Shown one piece after another: positions 1-5,707 of a stretch of DNA of 9,486 nt. The stretch is from an uncultured Helcococcus sp. Its GTDB lineage: Bacteria > Bacillota > Clostridia > Tissierellales > Peptoniphilaceae. Under the pieces are notes generated by a model that made no database searches, had not been told where the DNA came from, and saw only the letters and a list, made by a program, of their open reading frames with translations. Every line of letters begins with the position of its first letter. The stretch's first letter is position 1. The position numbers and the translations under genes were made by a program. The stretch spans positions 1 through 9,486 of the forward strand of contig NZ_CAMPYN010000043.1 in NCBI RefSeq assembly GCF_946998255.1. The letters run 5' to 3'.

Positions 1-53
1 ATAGAATCTTGTATTTTGAATGGTTTGGGATATATCGGACGTTTGGAAAAGAA

Positions 54-89
54 GAATGGGAGTAAAATTGTGACAAGTCACAATTTTAC
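54..89. repeat. Repeat module 1: GAATGGGA plus perfect palindrome
   Basis: The octamer GAATGGGA (54-61) is followed without a gap by a perfect 13-bp inverted repeat, GTAAAATTGTGAC (62-74) against GTCACAATTTTAC (77-89), with a 2-base centre. The same octamer-plus-palindrome arrangement recurs at 201-233 and 328-363 with different stem sequences. No gene is evident here. An imperfect stem follows immediately (95-135: GACA/TGTC, GAC/GTC and GCAC/GTGC pair in order), so this stretch could fold extensively if transcribed. Confidence 0.75.
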
Positions 90-138
90 GTCATGACACG
101 ACAAGCACGAACAAAGTGAAGTGCGAGTCGATGTCTGG

Positions 139-207
139 CCCTTCTGTAGCAAAATAAAAATAATGCGACCGAGTAGGGAGCATTTTTTTATTTTGTCGCT
201 GAATGGG
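139..207. repeat. Long imperfect stem-loop repeat, copy 1
   Basis: A long imperfect inverted repeat runs from CCCTTCTGTAGC to GCTGAATGGG. AAAATAAAAA on the left faces TTTTTTTATTTT on the right, and ATGC/GCAT closes the tip. The tip carries GACCGAGTAGGGAGCATTTT (167-186), which recurs exactly at 295-314. The base pairs CCCTTC with the GAATGGG that opens the next module, so neighbouring modules share sequence. Function is unknown; it looks like a structured intergenic repeat. Confidence 0.7.
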
Positions 208-233
208 ATTGAAAATTACGAAGTAATTTTCAA
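201..233. repeat. Repeat module 2: GAATGGGA plus palindrome
   Basis: GAATGGGA (201-208) abuts a perfect 11-bp inverted repeat, TTGAAAATTAC (209-219) with GTAATTTTCAA (223-233), around a 3-base loop. The architecture equals modules 1 and 3, but the stem sequence differs on both arms together, so pairing rather than sequence is conserved. Confidence 0.75.
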
Positions 234-266
234 AGAAAGAAAAATAATACTTAAATAAACGTTCTG

Positions 267-334
267 CCCTTCGTCATTGAATGAATAAAAATTCGACCGA
301 GTAGGGAGCATTTTTAGAATGAGATGTGAATGGG
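267..334. repeat. Long imperfect stem-loop repeat, copy 2
   Basis: This second copy of the long stem-loop starts CCCTTC (267-272), has the same tip sequence as copy 1 (identical 166-187 and 294-315) and closes with GAATGGG (328-334). Copies 1 and 2 are offset by 128 bp, so 139-335 is an imperfect tandem duplication. The arms have diverged more than the tip. Confidence 0.7.
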
Positions 335-363
335 AGTAAAAACATTGCGAGCAATATTTTTAC
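328..363. repeat. Repeat module 3: GAATGGGA plus palindrome
   Basis: GAATGGGA (328-335) is followed directly by a 13-bp inverted repeat with one mismatch, GTAAAAACATTGC (336-348) against GCAATATTTTTAC (351-363), with a 2-base centre. The geometry is exactly that of module 1 (8 + 13 + 2 + 13 bases), but the inner stem sequence is different. Confidence 0.75.
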
Positions 364-450
364 TTGCGAGGATATGAATAGTAGTCACTTTTTGGTCTTT
401 GTTGAGAGCTATAAAAACGATTATTTAAAGACAGCACATTTTGAAAGTAA

Positions 451-459
451 TGGTATAAT
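451..459 (+). promoter_or_regulatory. Extended -10 promoter-like site
   Basis: TGGTATAAT matches an extended -10 element (TGnTATAAT) exactly. There is no good -35 at 17-18 bp upstream, which extended -10 promoters tolerate. Transcription would start near 466 and meet the stem-loop at 478-526 after only about 60 nt. No reading frame of note lies between. Either this makes a very short RNA or it is the remnant end of a lost element. Confidence 0.4.
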
Positions 460-477
460 GTATTGAATAAAAATTTA

Positions 478-526
478 GAGACAACACATATTTTAGTAAG
501 AAATCAAATGTGTTGTCTCATTTTTT
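478..526 (+). terminator. Strong intrinsic terminator-like hairpin
   Basis: A perfect 12-bp stem, GAGACAACACAT (478-489) with ATGTGTTGTCTC (508-519), has an 18-nt loop and is followed by A and six T residues. This is a classic factor-independent terminator for plus-strand transcripts. The only nearby start site is the -10 at 451-459, so it either ends a roughly 60-nt RNA or insulates the ATPase gene from upstream transcription. A degenerate copy of the left arm (AGACAGCACATTTT) lies at 429-442. Confidence 0.65.
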
Positions 527-660
527 AAATACAACATAAAATTTTAAAATAGAAAGAAAGTGTTGAAAATAGCATGAAAATGCTGGTTGGCATATTTCTA
601 TAAAATAATAGTATATATGTATAAACAAATACTCAATTAGAAATATCAAAATATTATATG

Positions 661-779
661 GCGGATTAGTAGTAAGTTAACTCAAAATATAATGCGGATT
701 TGTAGTAAAATAGGTATATATTAATTGCGGGTTTGTGATAAAATGAGTATAATAAATTGCGGATTTGAGGTGAAATATG
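661..779 (+). repeat. Four tandem 32-33 bp repeats running into the ATPase start codon
   Basis: Units begin with GCGG at 661, 694, 727 and 759, spacings of 33, 33 and 32 bp. The first 20 bases are GCGGATTAGTAGTAAGTTAA, GCGGATTTGTAGTAAAATAG, GCGGGTTTGTGATAAAATGA and GCGGATTTGAGGTGAAATAT. Unit 2 reads ATGCGG, 17 bp, TATATA; unit 3 reads TTGCGG (725-730), 17 bp, TATAAT (748-753), a good sigma-A-type promoter. In unit 4 the same sequence has become the ribosome binding site and start region (GAGGTGA 767-773, ATG 777). The array therefore probably drives and regulates the downstream gene. Confidence 0.8.
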
Positions 780-2105
780 TTAAAAAGAAAAATTTATTCG
801 AAATTAGTTGATTGGAAGAAAAATGATAAAGGTAAGACTGCTCTTTTAGTAGAGGGTGCGAGACGTATCGGAAAGTCTACAATTGTGGAAGAGTTTGCGA
901 AAAAAGAATATGATAGCTACATTTTAATAGATTTCGCTTTTGCATCTGAAGAAATACATGATTTATTTAAGAACATAAATGATTTAGATTATTTTTTTAT
1001 GCAATTGCAATTGTTTTTTGGTGTTAATTTAGTGGAAAGAAATTCGTTGATAATTTTTGATGAAGTACAATTTAATCCGTTGGCTAGACAATCCATAAAG
1101 AAATTAGTGGCAGATGGTAGGTATGATTATATAGAGACGGGTTCACTAATTTCAATTAATAAAAATATTAAAGATATATTAATACCTAGCGAAGAACGAA
1201 GAATTAATATGTATCCCATGGATTTTGAAGAATTTTTATGGGCTATTGGAGATGTTTCTACTGTTGAAATCTTAAAAAAATTTTACAATGAAAAGAAACC
1301 ATTAGGAGAAAAGATTAATAGAGAAATATTGAGAAAATTTAGATTATATTTGATTATTGGTGGAATGCCACAAGCAATTATTGAGTATTTGGAATCTAAT
1401 AATTTAGAAAAAGTAGATCAAGTTAAAAGAAATATAATAGATTTGTATGAAAAAGATTTTTATAAGATAGACAATAAAGGTAAAATTTCTTCTTTATATG
1501 ATGCTATTCCTAGTGAGCTTAATAAACATACCAAAAGTTATCAAATATCAAGTGTTTTACCAAATGATAGAAGAGATACTATTTCAGATGAGTTGATAGA
1601 ACTTATCGCCTCTAAAACTGTCCTGCCTTCTTATAATGTGTTGGATCCTAGTGTTGGACTTTCAAGTATGTATAATAAGAAAAACTTTAGATTATACAAT
1701 TCTGATACGGGGTTAATGATTACAATGATGTTTAAGGATAAAGAGTTTACAGAGAATAGTATTTATAAGAAGTTATTATCTGATAAATTGCCCGCAAACT
1801 TAGGAATTGTTTTTGAAAATGCAGTAGCTCAAATGTTGGCAACAAAAGGTCATAATCTTTATTATCATACTTATTATGATAAAAAACAAAAAAGAAATTT
1901 TGAAATAGACTTTATACTTTCTGATGGAAGCAAAATTGCTCCAATCGAGGTAAAATCTTCTAATTACAGAGTTCATAAATCATTAGATAGATTCAGTCTG
2001 AAATATAATAGTAGAATATCAAAGAAAATAGTGCTACATACTAAAGATTTAAGGGTGGTTGGAGATATATTATATTTACCTGTGTATATGGGGATATTTT
2101 TATAA
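777..2105 (+). CDS. AAA-type ATPase with DUF4143/nuclease-like C-terminus
   Basis: This 442-residue protein resembles the widespread AAA_14/DUF4143 ATPases of anaerobes, whose cellular role is not established. A Walker A motif (GARRIGKST, residues 27-35) lies near the N-terminus and a Walker B (LIIFDEV, 91-97, D95/E96) follows; ETGS near 119-122 sits where a sensor strand is expected. The C-terminal part has the spaced acidic and lysine residues of a PD-(D/E)XK fold (EID 376-378, then EVK 391-393), as in many members of this family; whether it cuts DNA is unknown. The start is set by GAGG 6 nt before the ATG. The gene stands alone behind tandem promoter-like repeats and a terminator, which suits an independently moving accessory gene. 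The family assignment is firm; the function is open. Confidence 0.9.
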   Translation: MLKRKIYSKLVDWKKNDKGKTALLVEGARRIGKSTIVEEFAKKEYDSYILIDFAFASEEIHDLFKNINDLDYFFMQLQLFFGVNLVERNSLIIFDEVQFNPLARQSIKKLVADGRYDYIETGSLISINKNIKDILIPSEERRINMYPMDFEEFLWAIGDVSTVEILKKFYNEKKPLGEKINREILRKFRLYLIIGGMPQAIIEYLESNNLEKVDQVKRNIIDLYEKDFYKIDNKGKISSLYDAIPSELNKHTKSYQISSVLPNDRRDTISDELIELIASKTVLPSYNVLDPSVGLSSMYNKKNFRLYNSDTGLMITMMFKDKEFTENSIYKKLLSDKLPANLGIVFENAVAQMLATKGHNLYYHTYYDKKQKRNFEIDFILSDGSKIAPIEVKSSNYRVHKSLDRFSLKYNSRISKKIVLHTKDLRVVGDILYLPVYMGIFL

Positions 2106-2134
2106 AAATGAATAGTTTAGATTGGATTAGAAAT

Positions 2135-2166
2135 AGAAGCTCTGGTCTATATTTCTGGAGCTTTTT
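2135..2166 (+). terminator. Terminator after the ATPase gene
   Basis: An 8-bp stem (AGAAGCTC 2135-2142 with GAGCTTTT 2158-2165, one G-U pair) has a 15-nt loop and runs into T residues at 2162-2166. It is modest in strength. It lies 30 bp past the ATPase stop codon, so it is the likely first terminator, backed up by the stronger one at 2212-2250. Confidence 0.5.
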
Positions 2167-2211
2167 ATATTTAGACATTAGTTTAAATATTCTAAAAGAA
2201 TAGTTAAACAT

Positions 2212-2250
2212 AGCCAAAGTCTAGGAGATTTTTCCTAGACTTTGGCTTTT
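2212..2250. terminator. Strong, probably bidirectional terminator between convergent genes
   Basis: A perfect 15-bp stem, AGCCAAAGTCTAGGA (2212-2226) with TCCTAGACTTTGGCT (2233-2247), has a 6-nt loop. The T run (2247-2250) favours the plus strand. On the minus strand the hairpin falls 14 bp after the HAD phosphatase stop codon, followed by a weaker T-rich tail. It plausibly ends transcription from both sides. Confidence 0.8.
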
Positions 2251-2260
2251 CTGTAAGCAA

Positions 2261-3112
2261 CTACAAACTCTTTATTATCTCTATAGCCTCTGCAACCCCA
2301 TGTTCATCATTGTTTGCAACATGGTGGGTAGCTAGATCTTTAATTTCTTGATATGAATTTTCCATAGCAAAACCATAGTCAGCCATTTCAAACATTTCTA
2401 AGTCGTTTAAGCTGTCACCGATAGCTATTCTTACTGAATCATCTAATTGCAAGTAATCTTCCAAGTGTTTAAATACCATTCCCTTATTTACATGTGCTGG
2501 AACAATCTCCAGATTTGTTCTTTCAGATTCTGTAGCATAAACCCCATCTAGCTTTGATAGTTTTTCTTGGATTTCTAGCTTGATTTCATAAATTGGTAGG
2601 TACATGAAAAACTTAAAGATATCAAAATCTTCTTCATCAAACATTGCATGGAAATCATCGATCTCTTTTAAATGATCTGCTAGAACATTCTTTTTGTAAT
2701 TTTCAAAAGAGTTAAATTCTTCTTCAGTTAAAACATGTGCAGAACTTTGAAACAATTTTTCTAACCTATCAACATGGTCTTTTTCACCAAACCTACTATT
2801 CTTGTTATATGTTAAAAATGGTTGGTCTTTAATAGTTTCATATATATTTTTAGCCTGGTCCTTTGTAAAAGGAAGCTCAAATATGAGCTCTTCACCCTTG
2901 TAAGCAAGACCACCATTTGACCCAACATAGGCTATATCAAGATCATATTTATCAAGTAATTCTTTTATATTAAAGGCAGGCCTACCTGAACAGATAAATA
3001 CAAAATAGTCATCATCATTTGCTATAGACCTCAAGGCTTCAACATTTTCTTTGCTAATTTCTTTTTGTGAATTCAAAAGCGTGCCGTCTAAATCAATACC
3101 GATTAATTTCAT
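2261..3112 (-). CDS. Cof-type HAD-superfamily phosphatase
   Basis: This 283-residue soluble protein of the Cof/YbiV-like HAD family is a magnesium-dependent phosphatase, probably acting on sugar phosphates, nucleotides or phosphorylated cofactors; the substrate cannot be read from sequence. Motif I is DLDGT (nucleophile D7, acid/base D9), motif II S42 in CSGRP, motif III K210 in VNKG, and motif IV GDSLND (232-237). A large central segment between motifs II and III is the expected C2-type cap. An ATG four codons upstream (3124) is in frame, but its following bases form the GGGAGG ribosome binding site of the ATG at 3112, so the inner start is chosen. It is transcribed alone from an extended -10 promoter. 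Confidence 0.93.
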   Translation of the reverse strand: MKLIGIDLDGTLLNSQKEISKENVEALRSIANDDDYFVFICSGRPAFNIKELLDKYDLDIAYVGSNGGLAYKGEELIFELPFTKDQAKNIYETIKDQPFLTYNKNSRFGEKDHVDRLEKLFQSSAHVLTEEEFNSFENYKKNVLADHLKEIDDFHAMFDEEDFDIFKFFMYLPIYEIKLEIQEKLSKLDGVYATESERTNLEIVPAHVNKGMVFKHLEDYLQLDDSVRIAIGDSLNDLEMFEMADYGFAMENSYQEIKDLATHHVANNDEHGVAEAIEIIKSL

Positions 3113-3143
3113 TCTTCCTCCCATAATTTATAATCTTTAGATA

Positions 3144-3152
3144 ATTATATCA
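3144..3152 (-). promoter_or_regulatory. Extended -10 promoter for the HAD phosphatase
   Basis: Read on the minus strand this is TGATATAAT, a full extended -10 element. It lies about 30 bp upstream of the chosen start codon at 3112, leaving a leader of about 25 nt with the ribosome binding site. No convincing -35 was found at the usual distance. Confidence 0.5.
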
Positions 3153-3206
3153 AAGTATAAGGAAGAATACTTGTAGGCCAATGTTAAAAATAGTTTAAAT
3201 AATAAA

Positions 3207-3240
3207 TAACCTCAAAATTCATTGGTGAACTTTGAGGTTA
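3207..3240 (-). terminator. Terminator of the hemerythrin-ATPase-HMA operon
   Basis: On the minus strand a 10-bp stem, TAACCTCAAA with TTTGAGGTTA, extends through one G-T mismatch to TTC/GAA around a 6-nt loop, and is followed by TTTATTATTT. It lies 13 bp past the HMA stop codon and is the natural end of the three-gene operon. It also separates that operon from the HAD promoter. Confidence 0.75.
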
Positions 3241-3253
3241 AGCAATCATTTAA

Positions 3254-3481
3254 TTAAGATATCTTTATAGATAAGACATCATATCCTAAAGACCTTATCT
3301 TATTTTCAACTTCTTTAGAGTCTAAGACATTCTCATCAAAGTTTAATTTAACCTTAGCTGAGTTAAATAATACTTTTACACTGTCCTTATCAACACCTTC
3401 CAAACTTTTCACACCCTTTTCTATTTTTTCAAGACATGATGGGCAGGTTAATGTTTCTAATTGCATATTTAATTTTTTCAT
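3254..3481 (-). CDS. Stand-alone HMA-domain metal-binding protein (metallochaperone)
   Basis: This 75-residue cytoplasmic protein consists of one heavy-metal-associated (HMA, ferredoxin-like) domain. The metal site is the C13-P-S-C16 motif in TCPSC near the N-terminus, a variant of the usual MxCxxC, here lacking the M-x prefix; the SLGYDV near the end is typical of the fold. HMA proteins bind soft metals such as copper(I), zinc or cadmium through the two cysteines and hand them to partner ATPases. The start lies 1 nt after the P-type ATPase stop codon, with its ribosome binding site (AAGGAG) inside the ATPase's last codons, so the two are translationally linked. As the ATPase has no N-terminal HMA domain, this looks like its metal-binding domain encoded separately. 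The metal is not determined. Confidence 0.9.
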   Translation of the reverse strand: MKKLNMQLETLTCPSCLEKIEKGVKSLEGVDKDSVKVLFNSAKVKLNFDENVLDSKEVENKIRSLGYDVLSIKIS

Positions 3482-3482
3482 T

Positions 3483-5342
3483 TTATTCTCCTTTATTTTT
3501 ATTATTTCTAATCAATCTCATACCATTCAATATAACTAAAAATATACTTGCTTCGTGGATTAGCATTCCTAAGGACATATTCAACCAATTATTGAATAAT
3601 AGGGAGTATAGTAGAAAGAATACTACAAATACCGCTATAAATATATTTTGGATCATATTTGCATGAATTTTTTTTGATAGTTTGTGGGCATATTGTATTT
3701 TTCTAATATCAGAATTCATCAAGACTATATCTGATGTTTCGATGGCAATGTCAGTACCATTTCCCATGGAAATACCTACATTGGCTAGAGACAAGGATGG
3801 ACTGTCATTTATACCATCACCTATAAAGGCGACTGTGTGACCATTGTCTATAAGTTTTTTTACATATTTAGATTTGTCTTGAGGTAAAAATCCTCCATAG
3901 CCCTTTGTCAGACCTATTTCATCACATACAATATCAACAGTCTTTTGATTATCTCCAGATAGCATTATTAAATCTTTAATACCTTCTTTTTTGAGGTCTT
4001 CAATAGTATCTTTAGCTTCTTCTTTTATTTTATCTCTGATTAAAATCAAACTTTGCAGTTTATCATCATAAGCCATCAAGATGATAGAATAGGCTTGGTT
4101 TAAATATTTGTCTATATCATTTTTTTGCTTGTCTGATAGTTCAATATTTTCTTTTTCTATTAAGGAAAGATTTCCAACAATTACCTTCTTATCTAAAACT
4201 TTAGCAATGATTCCTTTTCCTTCTACAACTTCCGTACCATCTGTTTCATAATAGGAATGGTTTTCATATTTTTCTATGATTGCCTTGGCTAGGGGATGGT
4301 CTGATTCTCTTTCTACACTCAAGAGCATGCTGATATTTTCAGACTTTTCATCTGTGTAAAATATATGGTCAATTACTTCAGGGTGACCCTTAGTAATGGT
4401 TCCTGTTTTATCAAATATTACTGTATCGATTTTGCTAAAGTCTTTGATCACCTCACTAGTCTTAAAAAGTATTACATTTTTAGCTCCATTACCGATACCT
4501 GCAACATTTGATACTGGTACTCCTATTACCAAAGCCCCAGGACAACCTAAGACCAAGATTGTTATTGCAAGTTCTATATCTTTAGTAAATATATAGACTA
4601 GAAAGGCTAGCAAAAGAACTAAGGGAGTGTAGTACTTAGAAAAACTATTTATAAATTTTTCGGTTGCTGATTTAGAATCTTGGGCTTCTTCAAGCAATTC
4701 GATTATCTTACCAAAGGTTGTATCTTCTCCGATTTTTTCTGCTACTATTCTAACGGTACCATTTTCTAAGATAGACCCAGAAAAAACCTCATCGCCTTTT
4801 TCCTTTTTTATTAGCATAGATTCACCAGTTATGCTTGCTTCATTCATATATCCGACACCAGAGCTTACACTTCCATCAACAGGTACTTGAGAGCCGGTTT
4901 TGACCAAGATATCATCGTCTATATTTAAGTCGTCTATATCGACTTCTTCATGGTCGCCATCGCTATTTATCCTTATAGCTGTTTTGGGTGACATTTCTAT
5001 TAAACTCTTAATGGCGGACCTTGTATTATTTAGAGTTTTTTGTTCTAGATATGATCCAAATATAAATAGAAAGGTCACTATGCCAGATTCTTCATAATTT
5101 TTTATAATCAATGCGGCTATTACAGCTATACTTACCAAGACATCTATGCTTATTACTTTTATTTTTATAGATCCGATGGCCTGCATTAGGATGGGTAGCA
5201 GGGCTATGATTGAAGCTATAAGGAAGAATGTATCCTTTAAATAAGCATTATCAAATATATAACTGGATACCAATCCTGCGAATATGAGGATGGCACTTAA
5301 GACCATTATTTTGTTTTTGTTTTTAAATATAAGTCTGTTCAT
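3483..5342 (-). CDS. P1B-type heavy-metal-transporting ATPase
   Basis: This 619-residue inner-membrane pump has eight predicted membrane segments (about 12-30, 37-57, 63-82, 87-104, 238-253, 258-279, 564-583, 587-606). All catalytic motifs are present: TGES (172-175), DKTGT with phosphorylated D311, HP (349-350), and GDGIND (508-513). The ion-site motif in segment 6 is C267-P-G rather than CPC or SPC, and the last segment has HEASI (596-600), in register with the HEG(G/S)T of P1B-4 pumps. It has no N-terminal HMA domain; the neighbour downstream supplies one. It starts 1 nt after the hemerythrin-like gene and lacks a strong ribosome binding site, suggesting translational coupling. Export of a transition metal is expected; zinc, cadmium, cobalt and iron are all possible, copper less so. 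Confidence 0.93.
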   Translation of the reverse strand: MNRLIFKNKNKIMVLSAILIFAGLVSSYIFDNAYLKDTFFLIASIIALLPILMQAIGSIKIKVISIDVLVSIAVIAALIIKNYEESGIVTFLFIFGSYLEQKTLNNTRSAIKSLIEMSPKTAIRINSDGDHEEVDIDDLNIDDDILVKTGSQVPVDGSVSSGVGYMNEASITGESMLIKKEKGDEVFSGSILENGTVRIVAEKIGEDTTFGKIIELLEEAQDSKSATEKFINSFSKYYTPLVLLLAFLVYIFTKDIELAITILVLGCPGALVIGVPVSNVAGIGNGAKNVILFKTSEVIKDFSKIDTVIFDKTGTITKGHPEVIDHIFYTDEKSENISMLLSVERESDHPLAKAIIEKYENHSYYETDGTEVVEGKGIIAKVLDKKVIVGNLSLIEKENIELSDKQKNDIDKYLNQAYSIILMAYDDKLQSLILIRDKIKEEAKDTIEDLKKEGIKDLIMLSGDNQKTVDIVCDEIGLTKGYGGFLPQDKSKYVKKLIDNGHTVAFIGDGINDSPSLSLANVGISMGNGTDIAIETSDIVLMNSDIRKIQYAHKLSKKIHANMIQNIFIAVFVVFFLLYSLLFNNWLNMSLGMLIHEASIFLVILNGMRLIRNNKNKGE

Positions 5343-5343
5343 A

Positions 5344-5625
5344 TTACACCATTAGTTCTTCATCAATCTTTTTTAACATTTTATATACAGCTTCATAAGT
5401 TTCGCAAGTGTCTTGTGGAATGGTGTAGTCATTTGTTATTTTTCGTAGATTAACAAAATCGTCCTCTAATTTTTCATGGTTTGAATTATCTAAATTTTCT
5501 TTTATAGAATTATATATCCTATCTACTTCAAATATTTCATCATGGTCTTTTCCATGTACTTTTTTAACTATAGGTAGATAAAAATCTAATTTTTCAAATA
5601 AGTCTTTGTTCTTTTTCCTATACAT
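5344..5625 (-). CDS. Shortened hemerythrin-like (RIC/ScdA/YtfE-related) protein
   Basis: This 93-residue protein is recognisably related to the hemerythrin domain of the iron-sulfur repair proteins ScdA/YtfE (RIC). The VHGKDHDEI segment (H24, H28) matches the first ligand helix, and LRKITNDYTIPQDTCETYEAVYKML (in pieces across 60-84) matches the conserved TN-Y-P-D-C-T-Y signature. It ends at EELMV, exactly where family members continue into the HIHxEN helix that supplies the last iron ligands, and the middle HxxKEE segment is also not seen. It may therefore bind iron incompletely, pair with another subunit, or have a regulatory role. The start is supported by AAAGGAGA 5 nt upstream. It is the first gene of the operon, 1 nt before the ATPase, and lies directly behind the FNR-type site. 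Confidence 0.65.
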   Translation of the reverse strand: MYRKKNKDLFEKLDFYLPIVKKVHGKDHDEIFEVDRIYNSIKENLDNSNHEKLEDDFVNLRKITNDYTIPQDTCETYEAVYKMLKKIDEELMV

Positions 5626-5650
5626 AAAAATCTCCTTTACTTTTTAGCCT

Positions 5651-5699
5651 ATATACACTATAAGACAGAGGAGAATCTATTTCCTTGAGCTAGATCAAG
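5651..5699 (-). promoter_or_regulatory. FNR/FLP-type operator and class II promoter
   Basis: The minus strand carries CTTGATCTAGCTCAAG (5699 to 5684), which fits the FNR/FLP consensus TTGAT-N4-ATCAA at 9 of 10 positions. A -10 box TATAGT follows (5662 to 5657) with no good -35. With the start of transcription set 7 bases after the -10, at about 5650, the palindrome centre is at -41.5, the standard class II activator position. A weak -35 and this spacing indicate an activator-dependent promoter for the hemerythrin-ATPase-HMA operon. The leader of about 25 nt contains the ribosome binding site. Confidence 0.7.
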
Positions 5700-5707
5700 T
5701 TTTTTAT

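Noticed and set aside
3..96. Possible 3' ends of a gene entering from the left (frames ending at 65 and at 96).
   Set aside because: Two frames are open and neither product is recognisable; one stop codon falls inside the GAATGGGAGTAA repeat sequence. Too short to support a call.
661..779. Regular repeats of about 33 bp resembling a CRISPR array.
   Set aside because: The units are contiguous tandem repeats without unique spacers, they vary, and the last contains the ribosome binding site; no cas gene is present.
3113..3124. Longer start for the HAD phosphatase at 3124.
   Set aside because: Its second and third codons are the GGGAGG ribosome binding site of the start at 3112, and the family normally begins right before the DLDGT strand.
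3436..3666. Open frame on the plus strand opposite the HMA and ATPase genes.
   Set aside because: It lies antisense to two well-supported genes; its hydrophobic product is what the reverse of membrane-segment codons gives, and there is no ribosome binding site.
4396..5097. Two short plus-strand open frames (4396-4596 and 4900-5097) inside the ATPase gene.
   Set aside because: Both are antisense to conserved catalytic parts of the ATPase and show no domain or translation signal.
5684..5699. The palindrome as a transcription terminator for the regulator gene.
   Set aside because: The uninterrupted stem is only 5 bp with a mismatch inside, no T tract follows, and position and sequence fit an FNR-type operator much better.
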